In this document: positions 54,076-64,000 of the stretch, piece by piece
Numbering within the stretch: position 1 is the first letter of the stretch
Layout: the number at the start of each line of letters is the position of its first letter
Assembly: GCA_033816765.1 (NCBI GenBank)
Contig: CM066292.1
Location: 4,774,001-4,838,000 of the forward strand
Reading direction: 5' to 3'
DNA: 64,000 nt
Source of the DNA: Nothopassalora personata
Lineage: Eukaryota > Ascomycota > Dothideomycetes > Mycosphaerellales > Mycosphaerellaceae
The notes under the pieces: generated by a model
Database searches by the model: none
What the model saw: the letters and a program-made list of their open reading frames with translations, nothing else
Told to the model about the DNA's origin: nothing
Made by a program: the position numbers and the translations under genes

Positions 54076-55434
54076 TCAGTCATGTCTTTCCGTCACGCCG
54101 ATAAACTCTACGCCTCGCCCGCTGCGCACCTGGACTCCAACGACATCGTCGGACTCCAGCATCAATGGCGGAATTGCGGTATTCCACTTTTCCTTTGCCA
54201 CGCGATCTCCTTCCTCGACGACCTGCTCCAAACTGCCCTCGCACCACCACATGCCCCTCGGCGCCATCCTTACTCCATACCTTCCATCCGGTACATGCGT
54301 CAGCAAACTACTCACATCAACATGCCTAACCACCGGCTTGCCTGGCGCCATCTCCACCAAATCCTGCGATCTCGGCCTAGGATCGTGCCCTTGCGTCAAG
54401 GGCGCTGACGTGGGTCTTGGCATCTGATAGACTACGTCTCCGTTATGCAAGTCGATGACCTGTAAAGCTGAAGAGGGATATCGCTCGGACGCAGTGTCGA
54501 TGAGTCGAGCTCGGTGCTCTGAGATGTCGTCCCCTGGGCGAAGGAATGGAGTGCTTGGCGTGAGGAAGCGTTGGTGGCCGCGGGTTTGTGCTGTGATGGG
54601 GCTGGAGCTTGTGTTGAGGGCGGAGATTTCGAGGACGATTTCGCCTTCTGTGGTGAGGGAGTGGTGGCTGAGATGTGTCTTGAGCTTGGGTGGCTGGGGA
54701 AGAGAAGATACGACTTTGAACGTTGCTTTTCCGGCTGTGGATTTTTGGTTGATGAGCTTGCTGGTTTCTGGTTTGTTGGATTCTGGTTTGCCGGGTGCTT
54801 CGAGGTAGTGCCACTGCTTGACGCCCAGGTCCATGCCGGTCATGCGGATAGTGTAAGTACTACCAATCTGGAGACGCGAGGCGAGAGGACTATCAGGCTG
54901 GATTTCATACAAGAAAGTCGTGAATGCGTTGCGCCAGTGGTCCGTACGTCCTACAGGAGATGGAAGTGTGACGGAGCCTGTACACCCGGCGCTGCCCTCG
55001 CCGCCGGTATCGAGATCCCTGGTATCCAGTTGGACTTCACCGTCGCTCGTAACCTCGTGTAGCTCAAGCAGGCCGCTCGCAAGAGACCTACAAATAGACG
55101 CGTGTTAGCGGTACTCGACCAGCGTGGTCCAGTGTCTTGGAAAGCAGTATTGGGACTGGAGAACAGCGCGTCATGCGATGCATGCCTCGAGCACTTCACT
55201 AGGGACCCGACTACTGCTCGATACCTGGAATCTCTCACTCACGTACCATGGGACGTCGAACACGGACTCTTTGGTGTCTAATATCAGCGGCCTTGGATCC
55301 GCATCAGCCGAGGAGTGTCTACAGAGTCCGAAAACGATGCTGAAGGGAAGCGTTCCTGAGGCATCGAAGATCCGGTATTGGCTCTGGATGGTGGTATGGA
55401 TCTTGAGGTCGGATTGCGATTCTGATTCTGCCAT
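54076..55434 (-). CDS. Hypothetical conserved-looking protein, 399 aa
   Basis: Two exons: 55434-55247 and 55087-54076, with a 159-nt intron (GTACGT, branch GCTAACAC, TTTGTAG), which restores DVPW-SLASGLLELHEVTS. The N-terminus MAESESQSDLKIHTTIQSQY leads into alternating beta-like strands (FDVPW, LLELHEV, VTLPSPVG, FLYEIQPDSPLAS, YTIRMTGMD), a Pro/Thr-rich central part, and a C-terminal block with RYGVRMAPRGMWWCEGSLEQ and WNTAIPPLMLESDD. No signal peptide or membrane segment. I believe related proteins exist in other ascomycetes but know no function. Convergent with CBF5. Confidence 0.7.
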
Positions 55435-56195
55435 GGTCTCTTGCTATTGCGTGATGGGATGTTGTGAGAATGGACAATCACGCGCGAAGAAGAAAGCGAG
55501 TGGTCACAGGAATGGGCTACGACAACAAGTACGCTTGCCCTCCTCATTCACGAACAAGGCATACATCCTGATCGATACTATGGAGACTTGTGTTGGTTCT
55601 CGTCTGAAGGTGTGGGTGGCTGCCAGCTGGAGTCACTGCCTCCCATACCCCTGCACATGCAGCCTCAACGTCATTGTTACCTCAGCTCTTGCTATTCGTG
55701 GAACATATGGGATTCACTCACATGGCTACCCGACATGCATGACTAGGGTTGCGTGCCTGGCATGGCTAGCTGCAGGAACATCAATCCTGCTCGTACTGCG
55801 GCAAGACTGATGGGTCGACATTTACCGGGACTCCCGCCAAGACCCCAAATTCCAGCAGCATCATGAGTTGGACATTCCATAGCAGAACAGTCCGCTGAGG
55901 CTATGTCATGGCGCGCTGTAGGCCCACAATACCGCTCTATGCTGCCTTCAGCTCCTTAGTATAGCCTCAGCGCCATCGCGGGTTGGATAAAACATCGTGT
56001 TGGTATGCTCGACGCGCTGTTGGACTGTGGGCACTACGAAGCGAATCATGGCACTGCTTGAACACACTGGCTGTGGAAAAGACGAACGCAGGCGGTATAA
56101 GATGGACGACCAAGGTCGTAGAAGAGTAGTATCACAAACCGCGGCCGCGCGTATCAACTCATAGCAGCTCAACGACTTTCCACAGAATCTTCGTC
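55435..56195. promoter_or_regulatory. Divergent intergenic region, no gene seen
   Basis: 761 bp between the 399-aa protein (reading left) and the metalloprotease (reading right). Both promoters must lie here. Frames of moderate length on either strand extend from the neighbouring gene and are not supported. Confidence 0.4.
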
Positions 56196-57269
56196 ATGTC
56201 TCTTTCACAAGCATTCCTGGTAGCTCTCTCGATCGCTGCAGCGTCAAGAGCGAGTCCCCTTCCGAATGGTATGCTTGGACCAGTGCTCAGTCCTGGCTGA
56301 TGAGGCCAGCATCTTCACCATGAATTTGACTGACAGTCTGTCGGTAGGGCCCTCGAAGGTCGTAGCTCGAGCAGATCCTCCAGTTCCGTCGGCCTACCCT
56401 CTCGATGGGGGCGCCTGCGGCAACGAGTGGCAATACCTCAACTTCGACCCAAACAGCGATACAGACAAAGCACATCTTCTGACCTTGCACAACGTAATCT
56501 GCAGTGGCGAGATGCGAGCCATCTCAAGCTGGGGAGCAGGCTCTGCTCGAGATGCAAATCTACCGTACAGACGCTACTTTCCAGAGAACGATCCAGAAGA
56601 CGATGAAGACGAGACCGAAGAGAATGTCGAAGCGGTGTTGACAAAGATCGCGGGTCAAAGCAGCACGGAGGGTATGATAGGAGAGGTTGTGGGAACGTTC
56701 ATCATCGACAACCTTGGTAAGTCCCGTCAGGGCGATGTCAATCCATAGCACGAAGCGCTAATCACCACCTTGCAGACTTCTCCGGCGCATGCGCCGCCAA
56801 CCCAGACACCCTCGCCTACACCGACACCGACGACCTTGACTCCCGCGAAAAGATCCACTTCTGTGACCCAGCATGGACACGTCCAAACATAGCCGACCTA
56901 CAATGCAGCAGCTTCGCCGCACACACCAGCACCGCCATGGACTCCTTCTCTCGGATTGCTCTCCACGAGCTGACGCACTACGCCGTAATCGGTGCCGAGG
57001 GCCCGGGTCAAATCGGAGACGCTAAGAACGACGATGGAGAGTATGCGTACGAGCCTGAGAGAACGCATGCCCTGGTCGCGGAGAACCCAGGACTTTGTGA
57101 GATTAATGCGGATAGTTATGCTTGGATGAGTCTCGAGACGTGGTTGAGTATGAAGTGTTCGAGAGAGGCGGATCCCGAGACGGGCAGGGACGAGACGGAG
57201 TATTTCACTGAGGACCCGCCGGCTTATGTGCCTGGTACGCCGGGAGATAGTGATGACGATTCCGAGTAG
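56196..57269 (+). CDS. Secreted HExxH zinc metalloprotease-like protein
   Basis: Three exons: 56196-56268, 56348-56716 and 56776-57269 (introns 79 and 59 nt), giving 311 aa. A signal peptide opens the protein (MSLSQAFLVALSIAAASRAS). The zinc motif HELTH sits at residues 211-215 within RIALHELTHYAVIG. It is followed about 35 residues later by a conserved-looking acidic stretch with ENPGLCEINADSYAWMSLETW, where a third metal ligand may lie. Cysteines at 150s, 177, 191 and in the tail suggest disulfides. The arrangement resembles fungal M35-like (deuterolysin/aspzincin-related) secreted peptidases, but the exact family is not certain. The C-terminus is acidic (DDDSE). Confidence 0.75.
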
Positions 57270-57305
57270 GGGATGCTATGCTCATGCGTGGTGCGACGAG
57301 GCGGC

Positions 57306-57650
57306 TCAGACGATGATGACTGCATGGAAGGGGGACTTGCGATGCTTGAGGCGTTCGGTTACAGTGTAACTTGCTATTTGCCACGACATATCGTTTCGTC
57401 TGAGCCATGATCCTGGATTCCAACCCGTTCCGTCTTCTTCTAAGCGCAGCCAACGCATGTCTTGAAGCCTTTTGGGCTGGAGGCCTGGAGCGAGGCAGTT
57501 TCGTGGGCATTGGCGCTTGATCTGGACATTGCTATCGTGAGTGACGAATCTACGATCTACGTATATCAGCTTCGTGACTTGGTTTACACTTGACAGGCAA
57601 ATGCCCACATCGACTGGGTTGTCGACGGTGAAGCCGATGATAGCCAGCAT
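57306..57650 (-). CDS. Possible small secreted protein, N-terminus frameshifted or short
   Basis: A 114-codon frame from an ATG at 57633-57650 begins MLAIIGFTVDNPVDVGICL, with three cysteines in the chain (GICL, QCPRNC). Immediately upstream an ATG at about 57666 followed by a T6 run would, with one T fewer, give a full signal-peptide-like start (MQIFIVAMLAIIGFTV). The present sequence is therefore either a short-leader protein or a secreted-protein gene broken by a +1 slip in the homopolymer. No family recognised. Confidence 0.3.
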   Translation of the reverse strand: MLAIIGFTVDNPVDVGICLSSVNQVTKLIYVDRRFVTHDSNVQIKRQCPRNCLAPGLQPKRLQDMRWLRLEEDGTGWNPGSWLRRNDMSWQIASYTVTERLKHRKSPFHAVIIV

Positions 57651-58051
57651 GGCAACGATAAAAAATTTGCATCTTGTCTAATTGAGCCCTTCGGGAATTC
57701 GTCGGTCTCGGTCTTGTGGTCGATGGTGGGTGAATCTTTCGTGGACAGATGATCAGATGAGATATCGGGAGGAAGCCTTCATATAGCAAGCTTCACGACT
57801 CTGTCTATGCGGTATGCGAACGGCGTGAATACCCTCCGCGTCATGCTCACTACCAATGTCGCAGCTCTATCCCACGATCTGCATGTCGGCTTGCTCTTTC
57901 CGACTCCTTTCTCTAACGACCTCACGAGCAGCCCACCGTTTGCGCGCACCCGCTCCGCGCGAAGGAAACGTGTGACCGTGCTAAAGAGAACTGGAATCGT
58001 CGACGTCTTTCCTTCAAAGACGGGATGTCGCTCGGCCACAGAAGCTTCGGA
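57651..58051. other. Intergenic region, no supported gene
   Basis: About 400 bp, containing the putative start of the small secreted ORF (T6 run near 57657) and an 86-codon minus-strand frame with no domain. Confidence 0.3.
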
Positions 58052-58387
58052 CTAAATACTGGAAATAATCGGCACAGTCCTTGATTCTGCCCCTGCTGTC
58101 GCAGAACAATATCTTGCGCTCATCTGGAAATTGCCGGACTGCTCGACCGCACCCATGCCACCCAGGGCACCAGCAAGTCCTGAAGAGGCTTGGCTGACCA
58201 GATACTCCGTAAGGATGACACCGTTTGACAGATTGGCTGGGATGTTGTTTGCTGGAATCATCTGGCTACTTTTGGCCGTCATCGGGATGATGAAGTCGGT
58301 GATTTCCGACGCAGCACGGCGATCGATGGTTCTTTGTTGAGTGATGAAGGCGAATGCCGCAACCGCAGCGAGGCCAAAGTGAACCAT
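58052..58387 (-). pseudogene. Truncated secreted alpha/beta-hydrolase-like fragment
   Basis: A 111-codon frame from an ATG at 58387 starts with a signal-like segment (MVHFGLAAVAAFAFITQQ) and contains NFQMSARYCSATAGAESRTV, which resembles the N-terminal region of secreted fungal alpha/beta hydrolases just before their first core strand. The expected HG oxyanion region and GxSxG nucleophile elbow are missing: the frame stops at 58052 and no continuation is found downstream. I read it as the 5' remnant of a lost gene; a genuine short secreted protein is the alternative. Confidence 0.35.
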
Positions 58388-59524
58388 GTCGAACAGGAAT
58401 CAGAAGGAGAGTGTGTAAGGGATCGTGCAGGCTGGAGCAGGGCCAATCTTGATATCCAAGGCCGTCCCAGTGCAACGGAGACATCGACATGTTCAATTTG
58501 AACAGATATACTTTTGTCAGCAGACCAAATCTCTCGCCTAGGCACAGCAAGAAGTGCCTGTTGCGCCATAACTTGGTGGGTGATGCATATGTCTTGATTG
58601 TTGTGTCTATAAAGGTGGAAGAAAGGCAGCTACTTATATCTAGCTTATGCACGGGCACGGACCTGTAACCCATTCACTTCAAGTCCATAAGCTGCGCGGC
58701 ATATTGACATCCAAGACAATGGTGTCGCAGTCGGTGCTTCTCCGGAGGCTTCCATACCAGATAGTGCTTCAAAGACAGTGTGAAGTCAGTCCTTATCGCG
58801 TACTATTTGTCAGATTCCAGATACATCCCGGAAAGATTGTTGTGCAACGTGAGAGTGAACGCACCGGGTCAACGCATATGTTGGAGGAAGTCGATACAGC
58901 CAACCATAATAGCCACCGCACTGCAAAATTCCCTAATGATCAGTGCACTGCAAAGAGTACTGCGATTCCTCGAAGACGGTATCTGTTGTCGTCAGATACA
59001 TTGATCGACAGCGTGGCGGAGTTCTAATAAGGAATGAAAGCTTAATCCTACGCTTACTGCAGCTTCACTTGTTGTTGATCATCAACCGATGCTGAGTTTA
59101 ACGAGACCACAAGATAGCGGTATGGAAATGCTTCTTGAATCCAATTCTCAATTGGTCTTGCGCTGCGCTGGCATTCAGAAAACTGCTGGCGAGATTAGCA
59201 CTGTACTGGCTGATCCAAGAGTCGAAATGTGTTGGTAGGGTGATCGGCATCCAGCGGAGAGAGTGACTGCTTGCCTGGCCATCTGCCATGGTAACATTGC
59301 GAAGGAGCACGATGGAGCAGTATGTATTTGAATGATGCTGTAGAGGCCTGACAGTATTAGTATTTGGCGATCGCTCGTCCTGCGGAGTCCAACGGCAAGC
59401 TTTTGCTACTCCTTCCCCGTATGCATACCGTCGCTTCGTTGTCACTGCCAGTTGCTTCGACAACAGCCGGGCCTGCAGGAAGCTATGGAGGCCTCGAAAG
59501 CTTAGCAGTGCGACTTTCAGAAAC
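58388..59524. other. Gene-poor region, possible further remnants
   Basis: About 1.1 kb. A minus-strand frame (59463-59098) contains a protein-like stretch (LRWMPITLPTHFDSWISQYS then NLASSFLNASAAQDQL) that may be another remnant but matches no family I can name. Otherwise nothing. Confidence 0.3.
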
Positions 59525-60330
59525 TTACTGGCGAATCATCGCTGTACGACTGGCCACGAGTCTGACAACATATCCGATTGCGCAGCTACGCCAAGCAATG
59601 GGATAGACAGCTTCCGAAACATGAGCGCGCACATATCGCTGAACTGAGTCGACTCTTTCAAGCTTCAATCCCAAGGCGGAGTGCGGCCCTTCATCCTTTA
59701 TTCGAGGACCCAACTTACATCCTTGCTCGTTAACACCACCACGTAGCTTCTCCTGCCCTCGCCACATGTCCTTGATCTCGAGTCGCTCATACACCCTCTG
59801 CGCATGATCCAGGGCCGTCTCAAGGTACACCGGAACTTGGGGATGAGTCTTTTCCTGCTGCTCATTCCGGTACTTGAGCAGCTTCCTAGCATATCCATGC
59901 CCGGCATGTCTCGTATCTGTCCCGACCACCAGGACATACGCTCCATCGTCGACCGGCTCGCCTAGTCGATGCCACTGCTTCTTCGCCTGACATGTATCCG
60001 CGTTGGAGGCAATAAGCTGTTGCCATGCCTTGTGCCCAAAGGGCAGAGAGCCAGCCAGATGATGAGTGAGTGTGCTCCTGGTCTAGCCCTTGGTGGAAGG
60101 AAGCAGCTTACTGCTACCGGCATGTCGGTTCCTGGAGCCAGAGCGACGTCGGTCGTACGACCTATCCTCCTTACCAGTGGGAACAGAGTACGATGGAACT
60201 TCATTCGTGTGGCGGCCGCAGGTGGCAAAGGCTCTGACGCTGACGGCGTAGCTGGTATTCGGGTAGTGGTTCGGAAACGTCGAGTTTCCAGTTGTGCCCC
60301 TAGGAAAGTCAACAGCATGATCTTGAGACA
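59525..60330 (-). pseudogene. GNAT-family N-acetyltransferase, probably decayed
   Basis: The 3' part reads WHRLGEPVDDGAYVLVVGTD then TRHAGHGYARKLLKYRNEQQ, the acetyl-CoA-binding motif A (R/QxxGxG/A) of GNAT enzymes, followed by VPVYLETALDHAQRVYERLE, which is motif B. Upstream, GNAT-like pieces occur in other frames (KFHRTLFPLVRRIGRT near 60200) separated by a TAG and without a normal intron. The C-terminus runs about 75 residues past the usual end. Together this suggests a gene with one or more frameshifts. A two-exon gene with a very short intron is the alternative. Confidence 0.45.
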
Positions 60331-60724
60331 AGCAACATGCCGCACCAGTTCAGCCTGGAAGCATCTACAGCACCCGAACCAGGGTTTCTCCTTCTTGCTC
60401 TTGTGCAGCTTGAAAATACGCCATGGTCGTTGTGTAAAACTGCCTAGACAGCGCTCATGTGCTTCGGGATAGAAATGCATGCCTAAAAAGGTATCTTGTG
60501 CTTATTTCGGGCCTACAACTCGACCAGTGGTGGATCTAGTTGCCTGCTGACGCTCGTCATGTTAGGGTTGACTGTGCCGCTTGCTTCTGGCGCCCGAAGG
60601 ATAAATTTCGTCGAGTGTACATGGCCAATGAGTCCTGGCATTGACATGCGAGAGGCAGCCACCTGCGGTACTCGACGGCAGTGGCAGGCTGAGCTATATC
60701 CATAGCGAAGTCATGGGTGACAAG
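60331..60724. other. Intergenic region, nothing recognisable
   Basis: About 390 bp between two decayed genes. No conserved frame seen. Confidence 0.3.
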
Positions 60725-62443
60725 ATCATTGGTGAAGTGCTCAAGTCGCCAAAGACAGTTCGAAGTGCCTTCCCGTAACCAGATCAAGCTGTTTCAGCGG
60801 CATAACCTTGGTCTTTCTGGACACTTTCTAGAAAGCATACACTGCAACGAGAACAGCGATTACCACAGAATTGACCACGAAGTTGACCGGCTGGAATCCG
60901 CCCACGAATTCGCCGTATCCAGCGATGACGACCGGAAAAGTGTGCTAATGAATATGACGAACCAGGTGCCGTATGGATAGAACATCGCCTTGAACAGCAA
61001 CGCCTCGATTACATTGCCTTGAGCCTTCCAGGCATTCCTAAACCGCAGATGAACAATACCGATCACAGCCCAAGCGATGAAGGTAGCCTGAACCGCTGAT
61101 GTTGATGAGGTACGTGAAGACCTTGCCCGGTCCTGCTTTGTAGTTCAGCATTGATACCAGAGCCAGACCGTTGGAGAGGATTGGCGCATTGATAGGCGTG
61201 CCATTCGATGTAGTCTTGGCGAAGCACTTCGGCGCACGTCCTGTTGATGCGAGAGAGACCAAAAGGAGCGGGTGCGAAATTCATGGAGGAGAGCCGAGCC
61301 GTAAGCATGTCCATGTTAACAACGTGGCCCATTCGGAACACGTCAGCGTGTGTGAACGCAATAGTCCAGGGCGACTTGCCTGTTCGGCTTTCTGCAGAGA
61401 GGAGGCCCGGGTCGTCAGAGGATACGATTATGCCGGCAAAGAAGACCAGGCCACTGTTGCGCGTCCGTACATTGCAAGTTGTGAGGAGTCTCATGAGAAG
61501 ACCAACAGAAAGATGATGAGAATACGCCAGAAAGTGCTTTTGATCGCTTTAGGCCGATCTCGAGCAGGGTTCTGGTTCTCAGCTGTCGTCAGTGCCAGCA
61601 TCTCCGTACCACAATAGTAGACAGCCGCGAGAAGGAAACACTGTCCGAAGCCGTCAATGCCGTTAGAATTCGGCCTTGTGTCGGCCAAGTACCTAAAGCC
61701 AATGTAAACATTACCAACCGCGCCAGCATCTATGATCAATCAGCATATTGTCCGGCAAAGTGAGAGCGGGTTTGGTCCACTGGTCATATCGCGCACAAGA
61801 ACGCTCCAAATACAGACATCACCTTCCAATACGCCAGATAAAAAACTTCATCTCACTCCCAACCACAACTCTAAGCAGAATCGTAGTCTGATAAAAATGC
61901 CCACCAGATCAGAATCCACCCGTACGTAGGCACATTCCGCGTCCAGTAGCTCACAATCAACGAACTGGCATTGTAATCATTCGCAATATTCGTCACCCAC
62001 AGATACCAGGAATTCCATTCCAAGCCAAAAGCCAGCGACTGGTCCACGAAGTGTCCGGCAAGCTCCAAGAAGGCACCCTTAACTGGAAAGGATCGTGGTC
62101 ATTTCGCCAGGATATTGCATCAGGAAGAAGACATCGACGCCGATGGCCAAGAAGCAGATGAGAGCGCAGCCACGCGGCCCAAGCTTCAGCTAGCCGCGAT
62201 AAGCATGTTCAACCCTCATGCCTGTTTCTCAATCGAACGTACGAAAGCAGTCCGATATTCCAGTGCCTTTGGTCGCAAGTCGCAAGGTTGCAATTGAATA
62301 TGGTTCTCGTTGTGGGCGCGTGGTCTCTCGCCTGATTTCGCCAGGAATTCTCTCGATGGTCCGCCAGCTCCATCGATCTTTGTGATACCGTCGACGCATT
62401 TGAGTCTGATCTGTTCATTTGCTCGCTGAAACACTACGCTCAA
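60725..62443 (-). pseudogene. Amino-acid permease pseudogene (YAT/GAP family)
   Basis: Pieces of one amino-acid permease occur in order on the minus strand but in changing frames: a hydrophilic N-terminus (about 62440-62215, ERPRAHNENHIQLQPCDL), FFLMQYPGEMTT (about 62120), LAGHFVDQSLAF and WYLWVTNIANDYNASSLIVS (62070-61900), GFGQCFLLAAVYYCGTEMLA (61740-61550), GLVFFAGIIVSSDDPGLLSA (61450), MLNYKAGPGKVFTYLINISG (61140), HLRFRNAWKAQG and AMFYPYGTWFVIF (61040-60940), then VIAGYGEFVGGFQPVNFVVN (60900). At least four frame changes and a stop inside YAF*KVSRK (probably TGG to TAG) are visible. The intact protein would be a plasma-membrane amino-acid/H+ symporter of 12 helices. Confidence 0.85.
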
Positions 62444-62583
62444 GCTGGCTGCTTCGCCGTGTCAAGGTGAATGTACGTGTGTGAAAGCTGGTGTCTCAAA
62501 GAGCTGTACAGACATTGTACTTACACTCTTCCTGCGCTGAATGTAGTCACGCGAAAGTCGCGAAAACTCCTCCTTCAGTCGGC

Positions 62584-63431
62584 TCATATCGCAGGCCTGT
62601 GGGTTGCGATCTTGTCTTTACTCGTGCCCGTGCTTGGCGTTCCACTCATCGCTGCATCAGCTCCCCAACTCCTCTTGAAAGGGCTCTCAAACAGTGTCTT
62701 GTTCGCTGTCTTTGATTTCTTGAGGCCCAGCGCCTCTTTGAATGAGGTAAACATCTCGCCCTCGCCAATCAAGTTTCTAACCTTCTCAGCCTCGGCCTCT
62801 AGATCCTGAGCTGTCGTCAAGCTTCCATGCTCATACACCTCTGCCTTCATGCCCACACCGTAGTACTGATGCTTCCTCAAGAACGCCAACCATATCGCAA
62901 CAGTTTCGGGGTGCCCATCAAAGACTTGTATCCAGCGTCGTGTTGTGATGCGCTCAAAGTTCTCTTGCGACTTTTTGTGCACGAAATTACTTCGCGGTAC
63001 AGTCCATCGTTCTGTGATCTTTCGCAAAGGGGTGGGCCCCCTCGCCGGGAGGTTGAGGAAATAGGCTGCGCGCATGGCGAAGTCGGCGAAGACTTCGAGG
63101 TTGCGCACGCTGTATGATCGCAGTTGCAGGTCTGCGACTTTGGTCGGGTCTGCGGATAGTGCGCGCTTTAGAGGTGCGAGGTAGGTTGCCTGCACGGCTT
63201 TGGGAAGTCGCAGATTGGAGACATCGCTGCCGGCAGCGGATGACTGTATCGAGGTCGATGCGGCATCTCGCGATGAGTTCTGTAGGTGGCGAACCTGATG
63301 TTGTACTGCTGGGGTTGGTGGTGACAGCTGAGCTCGTCTTAGTGAAGTGCATCAAGGTGCGATGTGACGAGATGTACCTTTAGTTGCTTCACTGCGCCCA
63401 CGAGCGAGCGTGTGCAAGATGGAGTGGCCAT
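62584..63431 (-). CDS. RSM10: Mitochondrial ribosomal protein uS10m
   Basis: Component of the small mitochondrial ribosomal subunit. Two exons: 63431-63378 (18 codons, MATPSCTRSLVGAVKQLK) and 63279-62584, joined over a 98-nt intron with frame kept, giving 249 aa. The S10 domain is unmistakable: LQLRSYSVRNLEVFADFAMR, RGPTPLRKITERWTVPRSNF, VHKKSQENFERITTRRWIQV, then PETVAIWLAFLRKHQYYGVG. The N-terminal about 35 residues are basic/Ser-rich as in a mitochondrial presequence. The C-terminal extension is Lys/Ser-rich and variable. A short first exon is easily overlooked. High confidence. Confidence 0.93.
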
Positions 63432-64000
63432 TGTGTGGGTAATGTGGTATGTGGTATGTATGGCTGTGCAATGGCAATGTCTCCAGAAAGATATACTTGG
63501 CGGAGGATCTCGGTGGTGCTTCCTCCTGGTCTCGCTTCCCGCAGTCTGGAAACAATGCCGTCCTCACAAGCATTCTAACTACTCTTTTCACCACTTCACC
63601 TCCTGCATGCAATGCTCTCACGTACATGTAACATTGTCATTGAGTGTCTCTGGTCGTGCATCGCACTATTGACGGCACCGCTTAGAACTGATGCCCTCCC
63701 GTTGAGCCACACGACCGAGAAATAGCAGCATTAACGTTGTTGCATGGCAATCAGGCTTTGACCGATGCTAGTGCGTACATGGTGGTCAACAACTAGCTCG
63801 TTACAGACAATTGCAAAGGTAAGCGCAATTGCACACGGTGAAAATGACACACTGATAGCTGGTTCCTCTTTTGGCCGTTGGTATCAGAGCGTTACCACAC
63901 ACTCTGCCAAGATCGTCGTGGCCTCGGCGACATCATAGATGAATGCAGCTTCACGCAGCGCCCACATTTTGCTTTTGTAGCGGCGTTACGGATGGCGGCA
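63432..64000. other. Upstream region of uS10m gene to window end
   Basis: About 570 bp including the uS10m promoter. No gene, tRNA or repeat is recognised before the window edge. Confidence 0.3.

Noticed and set aside
59962..60480. 172-codon minus-strand ORF and its 167-codon plus-strand counterpart
   Set aside because: Neither keeps a single GNAT-like sequence; pieces of the GNAT fold are split across frames, so they are treated as part of a decayed gene.
1..64000. CRISPR array or prokaryotic operon
   Set aside because: Spliced genes and fungal families throughout; the only short tandem array is the spacer-less 14-bp minisatellite.

Overview
This window looks like nuclear DNA of a filamentous ascomycete, most likely a Dothideomycete (Mycosphaerellales-like). 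The signs are: single-gene transcription units on both strands; many introns of about 45-100 nt (one of 159 nt) with GT..AG ends and CTNAC-like branch sites; fungal gene families (Erf4, a HapX/Yap5-like bZIP, Mei2-like RRM, Any1, DHA1 transporter); and accessory tracts with decayed genes and repeat relics between conserved housekeeping genes. I see no operon, rRNA, convincing tRNA or CRISPR array. Exon structures were read by eye from splice signals and frame continuity; they are models, not transcript-supported.

Layout. 0.2-3.3 kb: mitochondrial-type NADH kinase (-) and a PlsC acyltransferase (+) from one divergent promoter. 3.3-12.3 kb: almost gene-free, holding two decayed minus-strand genes (an F-box-like protein, a C2H2 zinc-finger regulator) and weak ORFs. 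12.4-25.9 kb: conserved block with SEC15 (-), a Mei2-like RNA-binding protein (+), LAS21/GPI7 (+), a GFA/CENP-V-family enzyme (-) and a PhoD-like phosphatase (+). 26-30 kb: a hypothetical protein, an APH-like kinase and a divergently transcribed MFS transporter. 30.5-31.3 kb: a diverged duplicated non-coding unit. 31.3-35.5 kb: a cysteine-rich bZIP factor, a Gln-rich protein of unknown function, and PQ-loop protein ANY1. 36.1-41.7 kb: accessory islet with a four-exon secreted protein, a degraded tract with inverted repeats, a three-exon small secreted cysteine-rich protein and a single-pass membrane protein. 41.7-45.1 kb: duplicated segments and a small membrane protein. 45.5-55.4 kb: ERF4, a 14-bp minisatellite, PTH1, an intact F-box-like protein, CBF5 and a 399-aa unknown. 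56.2-62.5 kb: a secreted HExxH metalloprotease followed by a pseudogene cluster (secreted hydrolase fragment, GNAT acetyltransferase, amino-acid permease). 62.6-63.4 kb: mitochondrial ribosomal protein uS10m.

How the genes fit together. Most conserved genes serve unrelated housekeeping roles: GPI-anchor synthesis, exocytosis, phospholipid flipping, Ras palmitoylation, rRNA pseudouridylation, mitochondrial translation and NADPH supply. The accessory parts are where novelty could lie: two secreted, effector-like genes flanking a repeat-rich tract, a kinase/transporter pair, and a lineage-specific F-box-like family with one intact and two broken members. I found no clear new multi-gene system. 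The strongest candidates for something undescribed are the secreted proteins at 36.2-37.1 kb and 40.3-40.8 kb.
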